DNA from: Streptomyces megasporus
GTDB taxonomy: Bacteria > Actinomycetota > Actinomycetes > Streptomycetales > Streptomycetaceae
Direction: 5' to 3'
Assembly (NCBI RefSeq): GCF_000718985.1
Contig: NZ_JODL01000042.1
Location: 1 to 28,606, forward strand
Length of the DNA stretch: 28,606 bases
Of the stretch, positions 8,846-16,320 are shown in pieces. The notes below the pieces were generated by a model, which saw nothing but the letters and a program-made list of their open reading frames with translations, was not told the DNA's origin and searched no databases. Every line of letters begins with the position of its first letter. Within the stretch, counting starts at the first letter, position 1. The position numbers and the translations under genes were made by a program.

Positions 8846-9304
8846 TCAGCCCTCGTCGCCGGGGATCTCGCCGACCCGGTTCTCCCACTTGGTGGAGAGC
8901 ACGATCGTCGTCCGGGTCCGGGAGACTCCTTTGGTCCCCGACAGCCTGCGGATCGTCCGCTCCAGGCCGTCCACGTCGGTGGCCCGCACCTTGATCATGA
9001 AGGAGTCGTCACCGGCGATGAACCAGCAGTCCTCGATCTCGGACAGCTCCCGCAGCCGGGCGGCGACCTCGTCGTGGTCCGCGGCGTCGGTGAGCTGGAT
9101 GCCGATCAGCGCGGTGACCCCGAGCCCCAGGGAGGAGGCGTCCACGGTCGCGCGGTAGCCGGTGATGACCCCGGCGGCCTCCAGCCGGTTGATGCGGTCG
9201 GTGACGCTGGGCCCGGAGAGACCGACGAGCCGGCCCAGTTCGGCGTACGAGGCTCTGCCGTTCTCGCGCAGCGCCTGGATGAGCTGCCTGTCCACCGCGT
9301 CCAT
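8846..9304 (-). CDS. Lrp/AsnC-family transcriptional regulator
   Basis: A 152-residue protein with an N-terminal winged helix-turn-helix (MDAVDRQLIQALRENGRAS, then LGRLVGLSGPSVTDRINRLE) and a C-terminal RAM ligand-binding domain (VTALIGIQLTD, IAGDDSFMIKV). These regulators form octamers or dimers that bind dyads and respond to amino acids or other small effectors; the effector here is unknown. ATG at 9302-9304 is preferred, with GAAGG 10 nt upstream, over a GTG 24 bp earlier that lacks a ribosome site. It sits between ubiX and mqnE on the same strand, with its own AT-rich promoter region (9352-9383). Confidence 0.92.
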   Translation of the reverse strand: MDAVDRQLIQALRENGRASYAELGRLVGLSGPSVTDRINRLEAAGVITGYRATVDASSLGLGVTALIGIQLTDAADHDEVAARLRELSEIEDCWFIAGDDSFMIKVRATDVDGLERTIRRLSGTKGVSRTRTTIVLSTKWENRVGEIPGDEG

Positions 9305-9351
9305 GCGTCTGGTGCCTTCCCTCGTCACGCGCTGTCGGTTGTCTGTGACCG

Positions 9352-9383
9352 AATCTAAGGCATAATGGTGAGTTTCCCTAAGA
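9352..9383 (-). promoter_or_regulatory. Promoter and candidate autoregulatory dyad of the Lrp/AsnC gene
   Basis: Minus-strand TAGATT (9352-9357) makes a good -10 box, with a weak TTAGGG 18 bp upstream. TCTAAGG (9354-9360) and CCTAAGA (9377-9383) form an inverted pair (6 of 7) 16 bp apart. The stretch is unusually AT-rich for this genome. It overlaps the end of ubiX. Lrp/AsnC proteins often repress their own gene; binding is inferred. Confidence 0.4.
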
Positions 9384-10109
9384 CTGGCCTTGCGCAGACC
9401 CCAGCTTGCCTTGCCATCGGCGGTAGAGCCGGTGAGGGACGCCCACCGCGTCCAGCACCCGACCGGCGACGAAGTCCACCAGTTCCTGGACGTGGGTCCC
9501 GCCCGCGTAGAACGCGGGCGAGGCCGGCAGCACCACGGCTCCGGCCTCGTCGAGGGCCACCAGGTGGCGGAGGGTCGGGCCGTTCAACGGCGTCTCGCGC
9601 ACCGCCACGACCAGCGGACGCCGCTCCTTGAGGGTCACGCTCGCCGTGCGCTGGAGCAGGTCCTTGGACAGGCCCAGCGCGATCCCCGCGACGCTCGCGG
9701 TGGAGGCCGGGACGACGAGCATGCCCTTGGCCGGGTACGAGCCCGAGGACGGCCCCGCGGCCAGGTCGCCGGCCGGCCAGTACCGCACGGTGCCGCCCAC
9801 CGCGGCGCCTTCGGGGCTCTCGGGGTCCCCGGCGTCCCCGGCGTCCTCGGGGTCGATGACCGGCGCCTCGTGCGCGTCCGGCGTGCCGTCCGCGCCCCGG
9901 GCCAGCCAGCGCCGCAGGTCCTCGCGCCAGTGGGCGTCGCGGAAGGGGTGGCCCGTCTCGTCCAGCAGCGTCAGCCGCGCGGCCCTGCTGACCACCAGGT
10001 CCACGTCCTCGCCCGCCGCCAGCAGGCCGCGCAGCACCGACGCGGCGTACGGCGTCCCGGACGCCCCGGACACACCGACGATCCACGGCCGTCGCACACT
10101 GTCCATCAC
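9378..10109 (-). CDS. ubiX: UbiX-type flavin prenyltransferase
   Basis: UbiX attaches a dimethylallyl group to FMN, making the prenylated cofactor needed by UbiD decarboxylases; the partner is UbiD at 13098-14549. The 243-residue protein has the flavin-binding GVSGASGTPYA (12-22), VPASTASVAGIALGLSKDL (133-151) and the family block RPLVVAVRETPL (164-175). An acidic, low-complexity insertion at about 70-108 (with DPEDAGDAGDPE) makes it some 40 residues longer than usual and is encoded by 9-bp DNA repeats near 9820-9855. Start: GTG at 10107-10109, followed directly by ATG. TAGGCT lies 7 nt upstream and no ribosome site is present, so a leaderless transcript is likely. Confidence 0.93.
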   Translation of the reverse strand: MMDSVRRPWIVGVSGASGTPYAASVLRGLLAAGEDVDLVVSRAARLTLLDETGHPFRDAHWREDLRRWLARGADGTPDAHEAPVIDPEDAGDAGDPESPEGAAVGGTVRYWPAGDLAAGPSSGSYPAKGMLVVPASTASVAGIALGLSKDLLQRTASVTLKERRPLVVAVRETPLNGPTLRHLVALDEAGAVVLPASPAFYAGGTHVQELVDFVAGRVLDAVGVPHRLYRRWQGKLGSAQGQS

Positions 10110-10116
10110 GGCACCG

Positions 10117-10122
10117 AGCCTA
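10117..10122 (-). promoter_or_regulatory. Putative -10 box of a leaderless ubiX transcript
   Basis: Minus-strand TAGGCT is followed by 7 nt and the GTG start, the distance expected for transcription from the codon itself. Confidence 0.5.
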
Positions 10123-10203
10123 ACGTCGTCGCGCCGCCCCCCTTTTTCCGGCCCGATCGTCCCGAACCTGGCCTCATCCGCCCCGACATAGTTGGATCGT
10201 CAC

Positions 10204-11304
10204 ATGCGCATCACCCGCAAGAGCCTGACCCTCGCCTGCTGCGCCTTCCTGCTCGCCGCCTCCACCGCCTGCGAACCCTCCGAACCGGGCGACGCGGAGA
10301 GCAGGACCCGCGGAGCCGTCGAGAGGCTCGGCGAGTGGGAGGCCGTGTCGGTCACGGCGCGCGTCGACGCCTCGGCCGACGAGGTGTACGCCTTCCTCCG
10401 GCGCGTCGCGCGGAACGGCGGGACGGCCCCCACCCGCGACGACGCGGCGTCGCTGTCCCGGATGGAGGTCGCGTTCACGGCCGGCACGGCGGAGAAGCCG
10501 CTGAAGGAGGTCGAGAAGGGGGACCGCCTCGACTCCGGCTCGATGGTGAACTTCGGGAGCCTGGACCTGACCGGCTACCGGTCGATCGGCACGGACTTCT
10601 ACGTCCGCGCCGACTGGCGGAGGCTGGACGCGGAGTTCGACGGGAGCCACGCGACGGTGTCGCGGATCGCCGAGCTGGCCCGCTCCGCCGACGACCTGCC
10701 GCCCTCCCTGGCCGCCGCCCGCGACCTGTTCGAGGGCAGGTGGGTGCAGATGGACCCCGAGGAGTTCGACCACTTCGCGCGGGCGCTGGGCGGCAAGTAC
10801 GGCGAGCGCGCCCAACGGCTGGCGAACAGCGTGGACCTCCTGCAGAGCGCCGGGGCCCAGCACCACGTGATCGACTCGGTGCGCCGGGCCCTGGACGAGC
10901 ACGCCTCCTTCCGGGACGCCGGCCGCCGCGACGGCGCCGAACTCGTCACGGTCTCCCTCCCGGCCCGCGAGGTCGCCCGCGACCTCGCGGTCGCGCTGGG
11001 CCCGCTGGAGGAGCGCTTCGACGGCATCGGGTTCGCCTGGCTGGAACAGGCGCCGGACCGCGAGGTCACCGTGGAGCTGGCGCTGCGCGGCGGCACCCTG
11101 TCGGGAATGACGGTGGACCTGGGGCAGTTCCTCGAAACGGAAAGGGCTCGGGAAGCCGGGGACCTCGGGGAGCTGCCGCTCGCGCTCTCCATCGCCCCCG
11201 GGCGCGCGGTCCCGCTCAAGGAGCCGAAGAACGCGAAGTGGCTGGCCCCGCAGGACGTGATGGCCGCCGCGCTGTACGGGGAGCTGGGCTCGTCCGGCTC
11301 CTGA
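10204..11304 (+). CDS. Uncharacterised secreted lipoprotein
   Basis: The 366-residue protein begins MRITRKSLTLACCAFLLAAS, a basic start plus hydrophobic core, then TAC with Cys23 as the probable lipidated residue; the serine at -3 is unusual for a lipobox. The mature part is soluble. VNFGSLDLTGYRSIGTDFYV-RADW and, near the C-terminus, EVTVELALRGGTLSGMTVDL resemble the strands of LolA/LppX-like lipoproteins, so it may have two such half-domains; this is tentative and no function is claimed. ATG at 10204 is preferred over TTG at 10192. TTGGAT 6 nt upstream resembles TAGGAT, so the mRNA may be leaderless. It is divergent from ubiX and followed after 156 bp by the rhomboid gene. Confidence 0.75.
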   Translation: MRITRKSLTLACCAFLLAASTACEPSEPGDAESRTRGAVERLGEWEAVSVTARVDASADEVYAFLRRVARNGGTAPTRDDAASLSRMEVAFTAGTAEKPLKEVEKGDRLDSGSMVNFGSLDLTGYRSIGTDFYVRADWRRLDAEFDGSHATVSRIAELARSADDLPPSLAAARDLFEGRWVQMDPEEFDHFARALGGKYGERAQRLANSVDLLQSAGAQHHVIDSVRRALDEHASFRDAGRRDGAELVTVSLPAREVARDLAVALGPLEERFDGIGFAWLEQAPDREVTVELALRGGTLSGMTVDLGQFLETERAREAGDLGELPLALSIAPGRAVPLKEPKNAKWLAPQDVMAAALYGELGSSGS

Positions 11305-11460
11305 CCCGTGCGGCCGGTTCCGGAACTTCCGCCACGGTCCGTGACGTTGTCGTACACGGCGGCGAAAGCGGGCAGACCCTCGGCGACGGCGGCGGGACGG
11401 CCCCCGGCGCGACGACGGCGACGCCACCGGCACGGTGGACATCGGAACGGAGAGGCTCTG

Positions 11461-12096
11461 ATGGTGTACGGACCGTACGGATCGACGACCGGCGCGGCTC
11501 GCCCGTCGCGTGCCTCCAAGGCGGTGTCGGCGGGGGTGTTGATGCTGGCCTGGGTGGCCCTGCTGTGGCTGTTGGAGGCGATCGACGTCGCCACCGGCCA
11601 CTCCCTGGACACCTACGGCATCTCGCCGCGCGAGACGGACGAGCTGGCCGACGTCATACCGGCGTCGTTCCTCCACTTCGGCTGGGACCACGTGGCCGCC
11701 AACAGCGTGCCCCTGCTGGTCCTCGGCTTCCTCGCGGCCGTCCGCGGCATAGCGCGCTTCCTCGTCGTCAGCCTGACGATCATCGTCGTCAGCGGCGTCG
11801 GCGTCTGGCTGACCGCTCCGGAGCACTCGATCACCGCGGGCGCCTCGGGCCTGGTGTTCGGCCTCTTCGGCTACCTCCTGGTCCGCGGCTTCGTGGACCG
11901 CGACGCCCTGGACATAACGGTGGGCATCACGGTCGTCCTGCTCTACGGATCGATCCTGTGGGGCGTGCTGCCCACGTCCTCGGGCGTCTCCTGGCAGGGC
12001 CACCTCTTCGGTCTGATCGGCGGTGTGCTGGCGGCGTTCTGGTTCCGCCGCTCCACCCCGGTCGGCCGGTCCCGGCGGGCCCGGCTCATCCCCTGA
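11461..12096 (+). CDS. Rhomboid-family intramembrane serine protease
   Basis: A 211-residue membrane protein with about six helices. The catalytic serine is in GASG (Ser129), followed by LVFG, and the catalytic histidine is in WQGHLFG (His181). The oxyanion and structural residues appear in HFGWDHVAAN (His72, His77, Asn81). The full dyad suggests an active protease that cuts membrane helices; the substrate is unknown. ATG at 11461 has GGAGAGG 5 nt upstream. The 156 bp before it contain no gene or clear promoter. It lies downstream of the lipoprotein gene and ends in a strong terminator shared with mqnP. Confidence 0.92.
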   Translation: MVYGPYGSTTGAARPSRASKAVSAGVLMLAWVALLWLLEAIDVATGHSLDTYGISPRETDELADVIPASFLHFGWDHVAANSVPLLVLGFLAAVRGIARFLVVSLTIIVVSGVGVWLTAPEHSITAGASGLVFGLFGYLLVRGFVDRDALDITVGITVVLLYGSILWGVLPTSSGVSWQGHLFGLIGGVLAAFWFRRSTPVGRSRRARLIP

Positions 12097-12100
12097 CGCG

Positions 12101-12150
12101 ACACGCCCCGGCGGCCCGACCCTCCACCGGGTCGGGCCGCCGGGGCGTGT
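12101..12150. terminator. Bidirectional terminator between rhomboid and mqnP
   Basis: The 22 bases 12101-12122 are exactly complementary to 12129-12150 around a 6-nt loop. It sits between two convergent genes, 4 bp after one stop and 30 bp from the other. Confidence 0.85.
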
Positions 12151-12180
12151 CCGGCGTCGGACGGCCCGGCCGTCCGGCCG

Positions 12181-13101
12181 TCAGACCGTCAGGCCGCGCA
12201 GCACCAGGTCGGCCAGGGCACAGACGAACAGGGCTATCCCGATGAAGCCGTTGACGGTGAAGAACGCCCGGTTCAGCCGGGACAGGTCCCCGGGGCGCAC
12301 GATGGAGTGCTCGTAGACGAACGCCGCCACCACGATCACCAGGCCGACCCAGTACGCCGCGCCGGCCTCCGTCAGCACCCCGTACCAGGCCAGCAGCGCC
12401 ACGGTGACGACATGGCCGGCGCGGGCGCCGTACAGCGCGCCGGCGACGCCGAACCGCGCCGGGACGGACCGCACCCCGGTCTCCCGGTCGGTGGCCACGT
12501 CCTGGCAGGCGTAGATCAGGTCGAAGCCGCCGATCCAGACGCCGACCGCGAGCCCGAGGACCACCGCCTCCCACGACCAGGCGCCGGTGACCGCCAGCCA
12601 CGCCCCCACGGGCCCGATGGCCTGGGCCAGTCCGAGGATGGCGTGCGGGAAGTCGGTGAACCGCTTCCCGTACGGGTAGACCACCATCGGCACCACGGCG
12701 AGCGGCGCGAGCACCAGGCACAGCGGGTTGAGCAGCGCGGCGGCGCCGAGGAAGACGGCCAGCGCGACCAGCGCGCCCGTCCACGCGGTGCGCACCGACA
12801 CCACCCCGGTGACCATCTCGCGCCCCGCGGTGCGCGGATTGCGGGCGTCGATCTCCCGGTCGATGATCCGGTTGGCGGCCATCGCGAAGGTGCGCAGGCC
12901 CACCATCGCGACGGTGACGAGGAACAGCTCCCACCAGTGGACGGTCCCGTCGTCGAGGAACATCGCGGTGAGCGAGGCCATGTAGGCGAAGGGCAGCGCG
13001 AAGACCGAGTGCTCGATCATCACCAGCCGCAGGAACGCCCTGACCTTCCCCGCGGAGGGCACCGGCCGGGGCCCGGTGACGCCTTCGGAGACGGAACTCA
13101 C
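12181..13101 (-). CDS. mqnP: UbiA-family prenyltransferase of menaquinone synthesis
   Basis: A 306-residue membrane enzyme with about eight or nine helices. The two Asp-rich motifs that bind the Mg-prenyl diphosphate are NRIIDREID (77-85) and DLIYACQDVATD (194-205); YPYGKRFTDFPH lies between them. In futalosine-pathway bacteria this homologue prenylates dihydroxynaphthoate or its derived acid. Start: GTG at 13099-13101, overlapping the ubiD stop by four bases (GTGA) with GGGAG 8 nt upstream, so the pair is translationally coupled. A longer in-frame start inside ubiD is rejected. 4-Hydroxybenzoate prenyltransferase annotations of this family would be misleading here. Confidence 0.93.
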   Translation of the reverse strand: MSSVSEGVTGPRPVPSAGKVRAFLRLVMIEHSVFALPFAYMASLTAMFLDDGTVHWWELFLVTVAMVGLRTFAMAANRIIDREIDARNPRTAGREMVTGVVSVRTAWTGALVALAVFLGAAALLNPLCLVLAPLAVVPMVVYPYGKRFTDFPHAILGLAQAIGPVGAWLAVTGAWSWEAVVLGLAVGVWIGGFDLIYACQDVATDRETGVRSVPARFGVAGALYGARAGHVVTVALLAWYGVLTEAGAAYWVGLVIVVAAFVYEHSIVRPGDLSRLNRAFFTVNGFIGIALFVCALADLVLRGLTV

Positions 13102-14549
13102 AGGCCGTACTCCCGCCAGCGTCGGGTGACCTTGGCCGCGGTCTCCGGGTCGGAGACGACCATGTTCGGCCAGCCGCCGTCGCGCGTGTACCCCTCCTCG
13201 GGCCACTTGGCGGTGGCGTCGATGCCGGCCTTGCCTCCCCAGAACTGCTGGTACGAGGCGTGGTCCAGATGGTCGACCGGGCCTTCGGTGAGGAGCAGGT
13301 CACGGGAGTAGTCGGTGTTGCCCAGGGCCCGCCAGGCCACCTCGTGGAGGTCGTGGACGTCACAGTCGGCGTCCACCACGATGATCAGCTTGGTCAGCGA
13401 CATCATGTGCGCGCCCCAGATGGCGGACATCACCTTCTGCGCGTGCTTGGGGTACTTCTTGTCGATCGAGACGATCGCGCAGTTGTGGAAGCCGCCCGCC
13501 TCGGGGAGGTGGTAGTCCACGATGTCCGGAATGATGATCTTCAGCAGGGGCAGGAAGAACCGCTCCGTGGCCCGTCCCAGCGGTCCGTCCTCCGTCGGCG
13601 GACGGCCGACGACGATCGACTGGAAGACCGGCCGCCTGCGCATGGTCACGCAGTCGATGGTCAGCGCCGGGAAGTCCTCCTGGGGGGTGTAGAAGCCGGT
13701 GTGGTCGCCGAACGGCCCCTCCGGCAGCATCTTCCCCGGCTCCAGCCAACCCTCCAGCACCACCTCGGCGTTGGCCGGTACCTGGAGCGGCACCGTCTTG
13801 CAGTCCACCATCTCCACCCGCTTGCCCTGGAGGAAGCCCGCGAGGAGGTACTCGTCGATGTCCGCGGGCAACGGCGCGGTGGAGGCGTACGTCACAGCCG
13901 GCGGGCAGCCGAAGGCGATGGCGACCGGCAGTCTCTCGCCGCGCCGCGCGGCGACCTGGTAGTGGTTGCGGCTGTCCTTGTGGATCTGCCAGTGCATCCC
14001 GATGGTGCGCTTGTCGTGGCGCTGGAGCCGGTACAGGCCGAGGTTGCGGATGCCGGTCTCGGGGTCCTTGGTGTGGGTGAGGCCCAGGTTGAAGAAGGAG
14101 CCGCCGTCCTCGGGCCAGGTGAACAGCGCGGGCAGCTTCTCCAGGTCGACGTCGTCGCCGGTGAGCACCACGTCCTGGACGGGCGCCTCCTTGACCTTCT
14201 TCGGCGGGACGTGCGTCATCGAGCCGAGCTTGCCGAAGGCCTCGCGCATGCCGACGAATCCCTGCGGCAGCTCCGGCTTGAGCAGCCCGCCGATCTTCTC
14301 GCCGATCTCGTCGTAGGACTTCAGGCCCAGCGCCTTGAGGAGGCGTCGGTCGGTGCCGTAGACGTTCATCGCCAACGGGACCGTGGTGCCCTTGACGTTC
14401 TCGAAGAGGAGGGCCGGCCCGCCGGACTTCTGGACCCGGTCGACGATCTCCCCGACCTCCAGATGGGGATCGACCTCGGCCTTGACGCGAATGAGGTCAC
14501 CGTCACGCTCCAGGGCCCGCAGCAGCGAGCGGAGATCGTCGTAAGCCAT
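13098..14549 (-). CDS. ubiD: UbiD-family decarboxylase of menaquinone synthesis
   Basis: A 483-residue prenyl-FMN-dependent decarboxylase expected to remove the carboxyl group of the naphthoate late in the futalosine pathway. It has the N-terminal domain with GGPALLFENVKG, the conserved IGMHWQIHKDS block, and LPEGPFGDHTGFY, in which Glu277 and Asp282 occupy the places of the acid residues that work with an Arg in characterised UbiD enzymes. The C-terminus ends with the family block GIDATAKWPEEG. The cofactor would come from UbiX at 9378-10109. ATG at 14547-14549 has no ribosome site; GATACT lies 6 nt upstream, so a leaderless transcript is plausible. mqnP overlaps its stop. Confidence 0.95.
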   Translation of the reverse strand: MAYDDLRSLLRALERDGDLIRVKAEVDPHLEVGEIVDRVQKSGGPALLFENVKGTTVPLAMNVYGTDRRLLKALGLKSYDEIGEKIGGLLKPELPQGFVGMREAFGKLGSMTHVPPKKVKEAPVQDVVLTGDDVDLEKLPALFTWPEDGGSFFNLGLTHTKDPETGIRNLGLYRLQRHDKRTIGMHWQIHKDSRNHYQVAARRGERLPVAIAFGCPPAVTYASTAPLPADIDEYLLAGFLQGKRVEMVDCKTVPLQVPANAEVVLEGWLEPGKMLPEGPFGDHTGFYTPQEDFPALTIDCVTMRRRPVFQSIVVGRPPTEDGPLGRATERFFLPLLKIIIPDIVDYHLPEAGGFHNCAIVSIDKKYPKHAQKVMSAIWGAHMMSLTKLIIVVDADCDVHDLHEVAWRALGNTDYSRDLLLTEGPVDHLDHASYQQFWGGKAGIDATAKWPEEGYTRDGGWPNMVVSDPETAAKVTRRWREYGL

Positions 14550-14555
14550 GGGGCA

Positions 14556-14561
14556 AGTATC
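14556..14561 (-). promoter_or_regulatory. Putative -10 box of a leaderless ubiD-mqnP transcript
   Basis: Minus-strand GATACT (5 of 6 to TATACT) is followed by 6 nt and the ubiD ATG. Confidence 0.4.
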
Positions 14562-14683
14562 CGATACCCATTACCCTGGGCGTGTCACGGGTCCTTTTCC
14601 CGGTTCCGCCCGCAATCCCGGCCCGACGGGCCCCACAAGAGCCCACACGTGCCGTATCCATCGCTTCACAGGGGGCGTTGCCC

Positions 14684-15130
14684 ATGCTCAGGCTTCTTCC
14701 GACCGTTCTCGTCCTGGCGGTGTGGATCTACGCCTTCGTCGACTGCCTCAACACCCCGGAGAAAGAGGTCCGCAAGCTGCCCAAGGTGGCCTGGGTCCTG
14801 ATCATCCTGTTCTTCGGCACGGTGCTGCTGGGGCCCATCGCCTGGTTCGTGGCCGGTCGGCCGCGCCGGAACGCGCCCTACGGCGCCGTCCGGCCCACCG
14901 AGCGCCGTTGGGTCGCCCCGGACGACAACCCGGAGTTCCTGAAGTCGATCGGCGAACGGACGCGGAAGCCCGAGCCGGAGAAGGCCGAGGAGAAGCCGTC
15001 CGACGAGTCCGCCCCCTCCTCCGAGGCCGAGCGCCGGCGGGGGAAGGACGAGACGGTCCGCGACGAGAGCCGCAACAGCCGCGACAGCGAGAGCGGCGGG
15101 CCCGAGGACAACGTCCCGCCCGCCGCCTGA
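14684..15130 (+). CDS. PLDc_N-domain small membrane protein
   Basis: A 148-residue protein with two helices (about 3-20 and 36-56) enclosing DCLNTPEKEVRKLPK, then PIAWFVAGRPRR: the phospholipase-D-like N-terminal domain (PF13396), here without any nuclease or PLD catalytic HKD motif. The remainder is a charged, disordered cytoplasmic tail (EPEKAEEKPSDESAPSS). Function unknown. The ATG at 14684 has AGGGGG 8 nt upstream; a GTG at 14582 is in frame but its added residues look non-coding. A possible -10 box TACCCT lies at 14572-14577, which gives a leader near 100 nt. The gene is divergent from ubiD. Confidence 0.85.
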   Translation: MLRLLPTVLVLAVWIYAFVDCLNTPEKEVRKLPKVAWVLIILFFGTVLLGPIAWFVAGRPRRNAPYGAVRPTERRWVAPDDNPEFLKSIGERTRKPEPEKAEEKPSDESAPSSEAERRRGKDETVRDESRNSRDSESGGPEDNVPPAA

Positions 15131-15153
15131 GCCGGGCGGGCGGACCGCCCGGC
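15131..15153. terminator. Hairpin between the PLDc_N gene and resC
   Basis: GCCGGGCGG (15131-15139) pairs exactly with 15145-15153 around a 5-nt loop, starting directly after the PLDc_N stop codon and between convergent genes. Confidence 0.7.
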
Positions 15154-15210
15154 TCCGTCGTTCGACGTCCGCTCGGCACCCTTCACAGGAGTGCGTCGGG
15201 GTGCCGTTGC

Positions 15211-16320
15211 TCACACTCCGCCGTAGGAGTGGAGGCCGTCGAAGAAGATGTTGACGCCGTAGTAGTTGAACAGGAAGCAGAGGAAGGCGATCAGCGCCAG
15301 GTAGGCCGCCTTGCGCCCCTTCCAACCCGCCGTGGCGCGGGCGTGGAGGTAGGCGGCGTAGCCGACCCAGGTGATGAACGACCAGACCTCCTTGGGGTCC
15401 CAGCCCCAGTAGCGGCCCCACGCCTTCTCGGCCCAGATCGCGCCCGCGATGATGGTGAAGGTCCAGAACGGGAAGACCGCCGCGTTGATGCGGTAGGCGA
15501 AGCTGTCCAGGGACGCGGAGCTGGGCAGCCGCTCCAGCACCGAGCGGGCGAAGGCGCCCGGCTTCCCGCCCGTCTCCAGCTTGGTCTCGTAGCGGTCCCG
15601 GAACAGGTACAGCAGCGTGGAGACGGCGCCGATGTAGAACAGCGCGCCGCAGACGATGGCCAGCGAGACGTGGATCCACATCCAGTACGAGTCGAGCGCC
15701 GGGACGAGCTGGTCGCTCTCGGTGTAGAAGACGACGATGGCCAGACCCAGGTCGAGCAGCACCGTGGTGACCAGCGGCAGCCCGAGCCAGCGGATGTTCT
15801 TCTTGGCGACCAGGAAGCCCAGGTAGGCGCCGACGGCGACCATCGAGAAGGCCGTCGAGAACTCGTACATGTTGCCCCAGGGGGCGCGCTGCACCGACAG
15901 GGCGCGGGTGAGGACCGCGCCGAAGTGCAGCAGGAACGCCAGGGCGGTGAGCGAGACGGCGATCCGGCCGTACAGGTCGCCCTTCTCGTCCCCGCCCGCC
16001 GCTCCGGGCCCGTCCGGCACGTCGGCTCGGCGCCCGGGCGCCGAGCGGGTGACGACCTTCGGCTTCTCCAGCACCTTCGTGCCGCCGGAGGTCCGCACGG
16101 TGACGGAGACCTCCGCATCGGCGGCGGCCGTGGCCTTGGTGCCCTCGGCGGTGAGCGCGGCGGCCGTGCGGGCCACCTTGCTGCGGCTGCCGAACACCCA
16201 CTCCACGATGTGGGCGACGAAGGCCAGGGCGTAGACGGCCATCGCCGACCTGATCAGCACGTTGCTGAACTCTGCCAGGCTCTCGTTCGCTGCGACGGCG
16301 ATGTTGACTGCGGCGTTCAC
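15211..16320 (-). CDS. ccsB: Cytochrome c biogenesis protein CcsA/ResC (heme handling)
   Basis: A 369-residue polytopic protein of system II cytochrome c maturation. It carries the tryptophan-rich heme motif WGRYWGWDPKEVWSF (301-315) and flanking histidines that may ligate heme (His132, His217, His326). With ResB it exports heme and joins it to apocytochrome CXXCH on the outer face. A charged, low-complexity loop at about 45-115 separates the first helix from the rest and is typical of actinobacterial forms. The GTG start at 16318-16320 overlaps the resB stop by four bases (GTGA), with GGAGAG 5 nt upstream. Names vary (CcsA, CcsB, ResC); the WWD-motif partner is meant. Confidence 0.95.
   Translation of the reverse strand: MNAAVNIAVAANESLAEFSNVLIRSAMAVYALAFVAHIVEWVFGSRSKVARTAAALTAEGTKATAAADAEVSVTVRTSGGTKVLEKPKVVTRSAPGRRADVPDGPGAAGGDEKGDLYGRIAVSLTALAFLLHFGAVLTRALSVQRAPWGNMYEFSTAFSMVAVGAYLGFLVAKKNIRWLGLPLVTTVLLDLGLAIVVFYTESDQLVPALDSYWMWIHVSLAIVCGALFYIGAVSTLLYLFRDRYETKLETGGKPGAFARSVLERLPSSASLDSFAYRINAAVFPFWTFTIIAGAIWAEKAWGRYWGWDPKEVWSFITWVGYAAYLHARATAGWKGRKAAYLALIAFLCFLFNYYGVNIFFDGLHSYGGV

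Noticed and set aside
9390..12245. 951-codon plus-strand frame spanning ubiX, the lipoprotein and rhomboid genes
   Set aside because: Runs antisense to ubiX and out of frame with two recognised genes; low-complexity Arg/Gly/Pro translation typical of a shadow frame.
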